The notes under the pieces were generated by a model. That model saw nothing but the letters and a program-made list of their open reading frames with translations. It was not told where the DNA came from and made no database searches. This document shows, one piece after another, positions 1-7,666 of a stretch of 46,813 bases of DNA; position 1 is the stretch's first letter, and every line of letters starts with the position of its first letter. The stretch spans positions 1 through 46,813 of the forward strand of contig JAZRPK010000008.1 of assembly GCA_045649145.1 (NCBI GenBank), read 5' to 3'. The position numbers were made by a program, and so were the translations under genes. Origin of the DNA: HGM11525 sp045649145. Lineage in GTDB: Bacteria; Bacillota; Clostridia; UBA1381.

Positions 1-833
1 GACTTATACGGACTTTCGCCCAAAATTTTCTCAAAAATCGCATTAAGGACAGGGAAAACCTCTATATCACGGTTATAGTTTACGGTAGTTTCGCCGTACG
101 CTTCAAGGTGGAACGGGTCTATCATATTAACATCGTTCAAATCGACGGTAGCCGCCTCATATGCAAGGTTTACGTGATGCTTTAGGGGCAAATTCCACAC
201 AGGGAAGGTTTCGAATTTGGCATAGCCCGCTTTTACTCCACGCTTGTTTTCGTGATAGAGCTGAGAAAGACAGGTCGCCATCTTGCCGCTGCCGGGGCCC
301 GGGGCGGTTACAACCACTATGGGCCTTGTGGTTTCGACATAATCGTTCTTGCCAAAGCCGTCATCGCTCACTATCAGCTCGACATTAGAGGGGTATCCCT
401 CGATAGGATAGTGCAAAAAGACAGGTATTCCATTGTTTTCAAGACGTTTCTTAAAAACATCTGCGGCATTTTGTCCGCTGTACTGCGTTATTACCACACT
501 GCCGACCATCAGTCCAAGGCTCTTAAACGCATCTATAAGGCGCAGGGTATCAAGGTCATAGGTTAAATTATAATCGTTTCTTACCTTATTTTTTACGATA
601 TCAACAGCGCTGATAGCAATAACTATCTCCAGCTTGTCCGCAAGCTGCATCAGCATCTTAATCTTACTGTCAGGCTCAAATCCGGGCAGTACTCTCGATG
701 CGTGATAGTCGTCAAAAAGCTTGCCGCCAAGCTCTAAGTACAGCTTGTCGCCAAACTTCTGCACACGCTCTCTGATATACAGAGATTGCATCCTTTGATA
801 TTTTTCGTTATCAAAACCTAATCTTCCGTTCAT
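1..833 (-). CDS. UPF0371 / DUF1846 family protein (partial, 3' end outside window)
   Basis: The reverse strand opens with ATG at 833 and stays open for 277 codons to the window edge, so the C-terminal part is missing (family members are roughly 500 residues). The start MNGRLGFDNEKYQ, followed by FGGKLYLELGGKLFDDYHASR-like sequence, a P-loop-like GPGSGKMATC segment and HHVNLAYEAATVDLNDVNM, is typical of the UPF0371 (DUF1846) family. The biochemical role of this family is not established to my knowledge. The GPGSGK segment suggests phosphate or nucleotide binding, which is inference. A G-rich ribosome site (AAAGGGGCAGG) lies just upstream, and the gene has its own promoter at 864-892, separate from the DUF1015 gene ending at 907. 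Family assignment is by remembered sequence similarity and is fairly secure. Confidence 0.88.
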   Translation of the reverse strand, partial: MNGRLGFDNEKYQRMQSLYIRERVQKFGDKLYLELGGKLFDDYHASRVLPGFEPDSKIKMLMQLADKLEIVIAISAVDIVKNKVRNDYNLTYDLDTLRLIDAFKSLGLMVGSVVITQYSGQNAADVFKKRLENNGIPVFLHYPIEGYPSNVELIVSDDGFGKNDYVETTRPIVVVTAPGPGSGKMATCLSQLYHENKRGVKAGYAKFETFPVWNLPLKHHVNLAYEAATVDLNDVNMIDPFHLEAYGETTVNYNRDIEVFPVLNAIFEKILGESPYK

Positions 834-863
834 TTTTCCTGCCCCTTTGCCATTAATGGTTTT

Positions 864-892
864 ATTATACCACTTTCTCCGACAATTTTCAA
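864..892 (-). promoter_or_regulatory. Promoter of the UPF0371 gene
   Basis: On the reverse strand a -35 TTGAAA (887-892) and a -10 TATAAT (864-869) are separated by exactly 17 bases, close to the sigma-A consensus. Transcription would start about 30 bases before the ATG at 833, so the UPF0371 gene can be expressed independently of the operon upstream. Confidence 0.75.
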
Positions 893-906
893 CACAATAA
901 ATTTTT

Positions 907-2091
907 TTATTTTATTCTCTTCGCCTCAGCATAATAACGCTTTTCATTTGCATCGCCCATAGAAAAGGTCTTTCTCGGCAATGCGCCGTCCTTGATAACC
1001 GACTCAAACAAGTCTGACTTATCAGGCTTGGGCAGTAAAAATCCGATATTGCCGTTTCTTCTACCCAGCTCGCAGCAGACATCGTCGCCGTGGATATAGT
1101 CAACCTCGACGCCATAAACGTCTAAAAAGCTCTGCAATGCGCCGACTGCAAGCTTTGAAACCTCTGCCGAGAGAGAGATCTCGCCCTCGCCGTTTGCTGT
1201 TACATATTTTACAATATGACCCTTACCGCCACAGTTTTCTTCAAGCTTTGTCAGGAGATTTTCGCTATCACAGCCGAACACAACTCTATGTATCGGCTCA
1301 AACACAAGCGCATCCGAGTGGATGTTTACAAGCTCGACAAGGCAGTATCTTGCATTATCCGTTTGCTGCTGTTCGATTGTAAGTGTCTTTTTACGCTCCT
1401 CCCAACAGGTTTTTGCCGTTGCAAGAGAGTGGTTTCCGTCACCGACTGCAAACAAAAGTCCGTCAGGGGCAGTCTTTTCAAGCTCGCTAATAGCCGAAAG
1501 TGCGTTTTCTGCCGCACTATCATCAAGCAACCAACCTGCAAGATGTCCGCCATTTTGCATCAGGTCAAAGTCATAAAGCGGTGTTTTTTTAGCATTTGCA
1601 AGCGGCTCTATAATAGTTTTTTCGATATCGTCAACAAGGAGCATTATATGCGGAAGCTCAAGCGGAGCATCACGGCGTATTTCCACTCTGGGCGGAATAC
1701 GCTCCATAACCGTACCCTCGGTCGCTCGTATAGCACTTTTTGCGCCCTTTTTATAATCATAGGCCTCAAGGTCAACCGCACCGATAAGACCCTGACGCAC
1801 CTTGCCGCCAACTGTACGTTCTATATAAATAAGACTGTTTTTGTGTTCGGCAAAGAGTCCGTTATCAAGGTACTCCTGCATTGTTTTATTGATTTTCTCT
1901 ATTCTGCCGTTACCTTGTGAAAGGTAAACCTCAGGGAATACCAAATTCAAAGATGACGGTGCGTCGCCTGCTATTTGCTCGGTTTCCGCCCAATACTCAG
2001 GCTGTGATGTGTACTGGTCACACGCCACAACACTCCATTTGCTCATATCTGTTTTCGGCAAAAGTATGTCCGCACGGTTAAATACTGCCAT
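907..2091 (-). CDS. DUF1015 family protein
   Basis: This 394-residue protein begins MAVFNRADILLPK and contains VVACDQYTSQPEYW, RQGLIGAVDLEAYDY, RATEGTVMERIPPR and FAVGDGNHSLATAK, the conserved blocks of the DUF1015 family, at the usual full length. The function is unknown. The GDGNHSLATAK block has the look of a catalytic or ligand site, which is inference. No signal peptide or membrane segment is visible, so it is probably cytoplasmic. The ATG at 2091 follows a strong GAGAGGAG ribosome site. It lies 17 bases after the stop of the HtrA-like gene and is the last gene of the glgA-glgP-amylase-HtrA-like series. Nothing in the sequence links it to glycogen beyond this co-transcription. Confidence 0.88.
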   Translation of the reverse strand: MAVFNRADILLPKTDMSKWSVVACDQYTSQPEYWAETEQIAGDAPSSLNLVFPEVYLSQGNGRIEKINKTMQEYLDNGLFAEHKNSLIYIERTVGGKVRQGLIGAVDLEAYDYKKGAKSAIRATEGTVMERIPPRVEIRRDAPLELPHIMLLVDDIEKTIIEPLANAKKTPLYDFDLMQNGGHLAGWLLDDSAAENALSAISELEKTAPDGLLFAVGDGNHSLATAKTCWEERKKTLTIEQQQTDNARYCLVELVNIHSDALVFEPIHRVVFGCDSENLLTKLEENCGGKGHIVKYVTANGEGEISLSAEVSKLAVGALQSFLDVYGVEVDYIHGDDVCCELGRRNGNIGFLLPKPDKSDLFESVIKDGALPRKTFSMGDANEKRYYAEAKRIK

Positions 2092-2108
2092 TTTTACTTC
2101 TCCTCTCT

Positions 2109-3215
2109 TTACCCCAACTTTATCTCAAGCTCTAACATCTCGCCCTCACGATAGACAGTGAAGGTCATAATATCGCCTGCGGTATGTGCATCTTTTAGTT
2201 TGTTTATCTCAGCAACCGATTTGACAGCTGTTTTGTCAGCCTTTACAATCAGGTCGCCGACCTTGATACCGCCCTTTTCGGCAGCAGAGCCTTCGCTGAC
2301 AGCCTCGACAGAAACGCCGTAGTCGGTATCCATACCCTGTATTCCGATAATCAGCCCTGTCGGCGCTGTTCCTATATTTATTAAAGACTCTATCGACGCA
2401 ACAATATCGTTGGACATAACTGCAAGCTCTATCCCATCAACGCCCGAGGATATCATTCCTGTTATCATTCCAACCGCTTTGCCGCTGTTGTCAAGCAAAA
2501 CCGTGCCCGCACTTGCATCAACTGCCGCATCCGTCTGCAGCAGATTTACACTCTGTCCGTTTTGCAAGGTTACACTTTTATTCACTCCCGAAACTGTGCC
2601 TGTTGTAAGTGTTGTTCCGAGATTTTTATTCAGTATTCTGCCGATTGCGGCAACGCTCATACCCGAAAGGATTATGTCCGAGTCGGCAAATTCTATCGGT
2701 TTTAAGTCGGATTTTTCTATTTTAAGCACCGATATGCCCAGTCGGTTATCTGTACCGACCACCTGCGCCTGATGCTCGCTGCCGTCTGCAAGACGAACTG
2801 TCACAGTCGGGGACTCAGCGACTGATATACTTGTTAAAATATACCCATCAGCGCTTACCACCACGCCCGAACCGCCGCCATATGACATCATCTGGCTGAA
2901 AAAGCCCCCGCCCGTTGTTCTTTGTGGTATTGCGACAATGGAGTCGGATACCTTCTCGCCCACACCTGCAAAGCCGGCACCCGCTATTGCATCAGCCTGA
3001 GGAGCAGCGTCGCCGCTCACCAAGTGCGATATTACAGTATTCGGTCTTAACTTAGGCAGAATACAAGCAGAATACACCGCCAAAAAGGCTATACACACCG
3101 CTGCCGATACCAGAGCAGCTGTAAGCCACAACGGCATTTTTCTCCTCTTTTCTATCTCGGTATAGCTGTATTCGCCCAGCTCGTTCTGCTGCCAGCCATA
3201 TTCCTTAACGGACAT
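2109..3215 (-). CDS. Membrane-anchored HtrA/DegP-like protein with PDZ domain, catalytic triad absent (predicted pseudoprotease)
   Basis: The 368-residue product has a short cytoplasmic N-terminus, one membrane helix (about residues 28-50), an S1C trypsin-like domain (about 85-280) and a PDZ domain (about 285-365). The fold is recognisable from GGSGVVVSADGYILT, VVGTDNRLGISVLKI and LLQTDAAVDAS. All three catalytic positions are changed. The TNNHV His is Ser131 in TSISV. The Asp of the TDLAVLKI block is Gly160. The NPGNSGGP block is DASAGTVL, which puts Gly237 at the Ser position. It therefore cannot be a normal serine protease. A role as scaffold, chaperone or PDZ-mediated binder outside the membrane is inference. 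It starts 28 bases after the amylase stop, behind AAAGGAAA, within the glg operon. Confidence 0.88.
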   Translation of the reverse strand: MSVKEYGWQQNELGEYSYTEIEKRRKMPLWLTAALVSAAVCIAFLAVYSACILPKLRPNTVISHLVSGDAAPQADAIAGAGFAGVGEKVSDSIVAIPQRTTGGGFFSQMMSYGGGSGVVVSADGYILTSISVAESPTVTVRLADGSEHQAQVVGTDNRLGISVLKIEKSDLKPIEFADSDIILSGMSVAAIGRILNKNLGTTLTTGTVSGVNKSVTLQNGQSVNLLQTDAAVDASAGTVLLDNSGKAVGMITGMISSGVDGIELAVMSNDIVASIESLINIGTAPTGLIIGIQGMDTDYGVSVEAVSEGSAAEKGGIKVGDLIVKADKTAVKSVAEINKLKDAHTAGDIMTFTVYREGEMLELEIKLG

Positions 3216-3243
3216 TTTGCATCGTTTCCTTTCGTGTTTAATC

Positions 3244-5115
3244 TTAGCCCCTCAGCACACGTGCGCCGAGTTCCTTCATATTTATATAGAAAACTCCGTC
3301 CTCAGAATAAAACTCCTCGCCGTTTATGTCGGTAAGCTTTCTTATTCCAAACCGAGCCGCATCAATTCGCATACAGCTCTCACCGCCAAAGTTTGCAAGT
3401 ACAAGGAATTTCTCCTCGCCGTTTGTGCGGAGCATTGCATAGCCCTGCTGATAAGTATAGACCGTTTCCATATCGCCCGACACGAATGCGTCGGAGCTTT
3501 GACGAAGTTTTATCAGCGATTTGACTATTTCATAAATCTCCTTATCCTCAGCACCCCACGGATAGCAGCTACGGCAAAACGGGTCGCCAAAGCCCTGCAT
3601 TCCTGCTTCGTCGCCGTAGAACAGGCACGGAACACCGGGCATTAAAAATACAAGTGTCATTACTGTTATAAGTCTTTTTTTAGCTATATTAAGCTTTTCT
3701 CCGCTCATATAATAGGACGCCTGCGCCTCTTTATTATCGGGGTAATCGCCGCCTAAAACGGTCAGAATTCGCTCTACATCGTGCGATGAGAGGAAATTAA
3801 GCAGAGAATAGAAAGTTTCCCTCGGGTAATTTTCTTTGATAGCTGATATTCGCATATCAAATTCTGTAGCGTCTATACGGCCTAAGGCAAAGTCAATGAG
3901 TGCGTTTCTTAAAGGGTAGTTCATAACCGAGTCAAGCTCGTCGCCAAAAAGGTATTCCCGCTCCTCGCCGTATGCTATTTTGTTGGACGCATCCTCCCAC
4001 ACCTCGCCGATTATCACAGCGTCGGGGTCGGTCTTTTTGACCTCTTGTCTAAGCTCTTTTATAAATGCGTCGGGCAGCTCGTCCGCCACATCAAGCCTCC
4101 AACCGCAAGCGCCCTTTTTTATCCAGCGTTTTACGATTGAGTCCTTCCCCGAAATAATATACTTACGATATTCCTCGTTCATTTCCTCCACCTGAGGCAA
4201 CGTTTCCATTCCCCACCAGCTCTCGTATTTATCGGGGTGGGAGGAAAATCTGTACCACGGCGAATAGGGCGACTGTTGCGACTGATATGCACCAACACTG
4301 TCATATGTGCCGTTTTTGTTAAAATATTTGCTGTCGCTGCCTGTGTGGTTGAAAACGCCGTCTAAAATTATGCGTATGCCGTATTTTTTCGCCTCTGACG
4401 AGAGTTTTTCAAAGTCCTTGTTTGTGCCCAATACGGGGTCGATTTCCTCATAATCGCCCGTATCGTAGCGGTGGTTGGAATATGCCTTGAATATCGGATT
4501 TAAGTATATTGCTCCTATGCCCAAATCTGCAAGATAGGGGAGTTTGGATATAATACCTGCTATGTTACCGCCAAAAAAGTCGGAGCAGTCATATTTGCCG
4601 CCAAACTGCTCTGCCTTATAGTACGGCAGCTCGCCCCAATTACGCTTTTTCATATGCGGCTTTTCTGCCAGAAAATCACCCTCACGGCAGAAGCGGTCGG
4701 GGAAAATCTGATAGCAGACGCTGTTTTTGAACCAGTCGGGTGTTTTGTAGTCAGAAGAGAAGACAGTTATCTGATATTTCTTTTCGGGAATTTTGTCCCA
4801 AAGCCTGCCTATTCCGCCGAGCCCCGCATCATTATTACCATAGCGGAAAATGCCCTCATCGGTGTCTATCTCGAAATAGTAGTAAACCTTGCACGGCTTT
4901 GCGGGCAGCTTGAGGTCGGCTGTATAAATATTATACTCGCACACCGAGCCGCTATAGTACATATTTACCTTCTCTGTGTCGGTTACTACAGCTATTCTTC
5001 TGGGTATACCGATAATATTTTCTACTGCAATTTTAAGTGTTACCACCGCATTGCACTCTGCCGCACCAAACGGACTGCGGTAGAAAAGCGAGCGGGAATT
5101 ATGTTCTGCTTTCAT
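3244..5115 (-). CDS. GH13 alpha-amylase family enzyme (cyclomaltodextrinase/neopullulanase-like)
   Basis: The protein has 623 residues. An N-terminal beta-sandwich-like region (1-120) precedes the catalytic (beta/alpha)8 barrel. The four GH13 regions are intact: DGVFNH (252-257), GWRLDVADE with nucleophile Asp342, GEVW with acid/base Glu371, and FLSSHD with stabilising Asp446. A C-terminal beta domain follows. There is no signal peptide, so it probably acts in the cytoplasm on maltodextrins or branched glucans released from glycogen by the phosphorylase encoded just upstream. The N-terminal module before the barrel and the MPGVPCLFYGDEAGMQG block suggest the neopullulanase/cyclomaltodextrinase group, but exact specificity cannot be read from sequence. 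It belongs to the glg operon; a hairpin at 5145-5170 lies between it and glgP. Confidence 0.92.
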   Translation of the reverse strand: MKAEHNSRSLFYRSPFGAAECNAVVTLKIAVENIIGIPRRIAVVTDTEKVNMYYSGSVCEYNIYTADLKLPAKPCKVYYYFEIDTDEGIFRYGNNDAGLGGIGRLWDKIPEKKYQITVFSSDYKTPDWFKNSVCYQIFPDRFCREGDFLAEKPHMKKRNWGELPYYKAEQFGGKYDCSDFFGGNIAGIISKLPYLADLGIGAIYLNPIFKAYSNHRYDTGDYEEIDPVLGTNKDFEKLSSEAKKYGIRIILDGVFNHTGSDSKYFNKNGTYDSVGAYQSQQSPYSPWYRFSSHPDKYESWWGMETLPQVEEMNEEYRKYIISGKDSIVKRWIKKGACGWRLDVADELPDAFIKELRQEVKKTDPDAVIIGEVWEDASNKIAYGEEREYLFGDELDSVMNYPLRNALIDFALGRIDATEFDMRISAIKENYPRETFYSLLNFLSSHDVERILTVLGGDYPDNKEAQASYYMSGEKLNIAKKRLITVMTLVFLMPGVPCLFYGDEAGMQGFGDPFCRSCYPWGAEDKEIYEIVKSLIKLRQSSDAFVSGDMETVYTYQQGYAMLRTNGEEKFLVLANFGGESCMRIDAARFGIRKLTDINGEEFYSEDGVFYINMKELGARVLRG

Positions 5116-5144
5116 TAAAATATGCCTTCCATTCTAAACTCAAT

Positions 5145-5170
5145 AAGCGGCAGTTGTTAGTCTGCCGCTT
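5145..5170 (-). other. Intercistronic hairpin between glgP and amylase
   Basis: A perfect 9-bp inverted repeat (AAGCGGCAG / CTGCCGCTT) with an 8-base loop lies in the 68-bp gap between glgP and the amylase gene. On the transcribed (reverse) strand it is followed by ATTGAG and not a U-run, so a full intrinsic terminator is unlikely. It may instead tune expression or protect the 3' end of the glgP message; that role is inference. Confidence 0.5.
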
Positions 5171-5183
5171 TCTTGAAGAAAAA

Positions 5184-7640
5184 TTACTTAATAGGTTTTA
5201 AGTGCCAGATTTTCTCGTTATAGTCATTTATTGTACGGTCGGAGGAGAAATATCCCGCCGATGCCGTGTTCATAATAGCCTTTTCGAGCCATTTGTCCCT
5301 GTCGAGATAATCTCTTGAAATTCTGTCCTGAGTTTCGCAGTACGCCTCAAAATCACGCAGCACCATATATGTGTCTGCATAGCCGTAGTCGCCGAAGAGA
5401 AGAGTCTGATAAAGGTCCTTAAACTGCTGCGGATGAGTCGGGTCAAGCTCGCCGGAAACAAGCTGGTCCATTACTTTTCTAAGCACATTGTTGGTAGAGT
5501 AAATAGTCTTAACCTCCTGCGAGTCGCCGAGTCTTACCCTTGCCTCAACCTCGTCGGCGGTGAGTCCGAATATATAGATATTCTCCGCTCCTACCTCATT
5601 TAACATTTCAACATTCGCGCCGTCGAGTGTTCCGACAGTCACAGCACCATTTAGCATAAACTTCATATTACCTGTACCTGATGCCTCTTTACCTGCGGTG
5701 GAAATCTGCTCGGATACGTCAGCTGCAACCACAAGCTTTTCTGCAATGGATACGCCGTAGTTTTCGAGGAATACGACTTTAATCTTGCCCTTTATTCTCT
5801 CGTCATTGTTAATAATATCGCCAATTGAGTTGATAAGCTTGATGATAAGCTTTGCACGTGTATAGCCCGGCGCAGCCTTTGCACCGAAGATAAAGGTTCT
5901 GGGTACATAATCAATGTCGGGGTTTTCGACAAGCTTGTTATAATCAGCGAGAATATGCAGAATATTCATCAGCTGACGCTTATATTCGTGCAATCTTTTT
6001 GCCTGTACGTCAAATATCGAGTCGGGGTCAACGTCGATGCCGTTATGCTCCTTGATGTACTCGGCAAGACGTACCTTATTCTCACGCTTGATACGTGCAA
6101 ATTCTGCCGTGAATTCCTTGTCTTTTGCAAACTTCTTAAGCTTTGCAAGCTCTTTGTAGTCCTTAATCCACTTATCGCCTATCTTGGAGGTGATAAGGTC
6201 GGCAAGGTCGGGGTTACAGTTACAAATCCAGCGGCGGAAGGTGATACCGTTTGTGATTGCGTGGAAACGGTCCTTATCCATTCTGTAATAGTCGGCGAAG
6301 ATGTCCTTTTTAAGTATATCGGTATGAAGTCCCGAAACGCCGTTTACTGCAAAGCAGGTAGCAAGGCACAGATTTGCCATAAATACCTTGTTATCGGTAA
6401 GAACTGCCATCCACTTATGCTTGCCCGTGTCACCGGGGTAAAACGCTTCAACCTTTTCCATAAGACGACGATTGATTTCCTCAACAATCATCGCAATTCT
6501 GGGGAGAATACGGCTAAACATATCAAACGGCCATTTCTCAAGCGCCTCGGACATAACGGTATGGTTTGTGTATGCAAAGGTCTTGCAGGTGATATCCCAC
6601 GCCTCGTCCCAGCCGAGTCCCTTTTCGTCCATCAAAATACGCATAAGCTCGGGAATTGCAAGCGTCGGGTGTGTATCGTTTATATGAATTACCGCCTTAT
6701 CGGGAAGCTTTGCCCAATTTGTGCCATAGCGTGTTTCATATTCACGCAAAATCCACTGCAATGTTGCAGATACAAGGAAATACTGCTGCTTGAGTCTTAA
6801 TTCCTTGCCCTCGGTATGATTGTCCTCGGGGTAGAGCACCTTGGAGATAACCTCGGCAAGCTGCTTTTCCTCAACGGCACGGACATAGTTACCGCGGTTA
6901 AATTCGCTCATATTGAAATAGTCGGGAGATTTTGCCGACCACAGACGCAATTTGTTTACAATCTTTGAGTCATAGCCTACAAGCGGAACATCGTAAGGCA
7001 TTGCAAGAATTGTATGCTCGTTTTCGTAGTTGCAGACAAATTTTCCATCATCCCAATAGGTATTAACCCTGCCGCCGAATTTGACCTCGACAGTTTCCTC
7101 GGGACGTGCAATTTCCCATGCGTTGCCGTTTTCAAGCCATGAGTCGGGCAACTCTATCTGGTAGCCGTCAACAATCTTCTGGCGGAAAAGTCCGTACTCG
7201 TAACGGATTGTACAGCCGTATGCAGGCAAATCGAGAGTCGTGAGCGAATCGATAAAGCACGCTGCAAGACGGCCTAAGCCACCATTACCAAGTCCTGCGT
7301 CATTTTCAAGCTCTACTATGTCCGAAATCTTGTAGCCAAGCGACTCGAGCGCGTTTTTGTACTCCTTTGTCTGCATAAGGTTTAATACGTTTGTAGCAAA
7401 CAATCTGCCCATAAGGAACTCAAAGGACAGGTAGTAAAGCTTCTTAGAGCCCTCCTCTTTAACCTGCTTATGAGATTTTGCCCACATTTCCATTATCCTG
7501 TCACGTGCAGTAAGTGCACACGCAGTATATACCATCTTCGGTGTAGCTTCCTCCAAAACCTTTCCGAAGTGTCTGGATACCTTGCCTTCAATCTCCGCAA
7601 CAAGCTTTTTCTCTGCTGCGGTAAGCTTTTTCTCTGCCAT
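5184..7640 (-). CDS. glgP: Glycogen/maltodextrin phosphorylase
   Basis: This 818-residue GT35 enzyme releases glucose 1-phosphate from alpha-1,4-glucan using pyridoxal phosphate. The length is normal for the family. The PLP-lysine region EASGTGNMKFMLNGA, the N-terminal NDAGLGNGGLGRLAACFIDS block and HINDTHPTLAIPELMR are all intact. The ATG at 7640 is preceded by AAAGGA with suitable spacing, 26 bases after the glgA stop, so the two are co-transcribed. Together GlgA and GlgP give synthesis and breakdown of storage glucan in one operon. The ADP-glucose pyrophosphorylase (glgC/glgD) and branching enzyme (glgB) genes that GlgA needs are not in the window. Confidence 0.97.
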   Translation of the reverse strand: MAEKKLTAAEKKLVAEIEGKVSRHFGKVLEEATPKMVYTACALTARDRIMEMWAKSHKQVKEEGSKKLYYLSFEFLMGRLFATNVLNLMQTKEYKNALESLGYKISDIVELENDAGLGNGGLGRLAACFIDSLTTLDLPAYGCTIRYEYGLFRQKIVDGYQIELPDSWLENGNAWEIARPEETVEVKFGGRVNTYWDDGKFVCNYENEHTILAMPYDVPLVGYDSKIVNKLRLWSAKSPDYFNMSEFNRGNYVRAVEEKQLAEVISKVLYPEDNHTEGKELRLKQQYFLVSATLQWILREYETRYGTNWAKLPDKAVIHINDTHPTLAIPELMRILMDEKGLGWDEAWDITCKTFAYTNHTVMSEALEKWPFDMFSRILPRIAMIVEEINRRLMEKVEAFYPGDTGKHKWMAVLTDNKVFMANLCLATCFAVNGVSGLHTDILKKDIFADYYRMDKDRFHAITNGITFRRWICNCNPDLADLITSKIGDKWIKDYKELAKLKKFAKDKEFTAEFARIKRENKVRLAEYIKEHNGIDVDPDSIFDVQAKRLHEYKRQLMNILHILADYNKLVENPDIDYVPRTFIFGAKAAPGYTRAKLIIKLINSIGDIINNDERIKGKIKVVFLENYGVSIAEKLVVAADVSEQISTAGKEASGTGNMKFMLNGAVTVGTLDGANVEMLNEVGAENIYIFGLTADEVEARVRLGDSQEVKTIYSTNNVLRKVMDQLVSGELDPTHPQQFKDLYQTLLFGDYGYADTYMVLRDFEAYCETQDRISRDYLDRDKWLEKAIMNTASAGYFSSDRTINDYNEKIWHLKPIK

Positions 7641-7666
7641 TTTTATAATTCCTTTCAGTCTTTATG

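Noticed and set aside
1216..1920. A 234-codon plus-strand open frame
   Set aside because: It lies wholly inside the DUF1015 gene on the other strand and is rich in Cys, Arg and Ser like other antisense shadows; it has no ribosome site.
5145..5170. Hairpin between glgP and amylase as a terminator
   Set aside because: There is no T-run after the stem on the transcribed strand, so it is listed only as an intercistronic hairpin.
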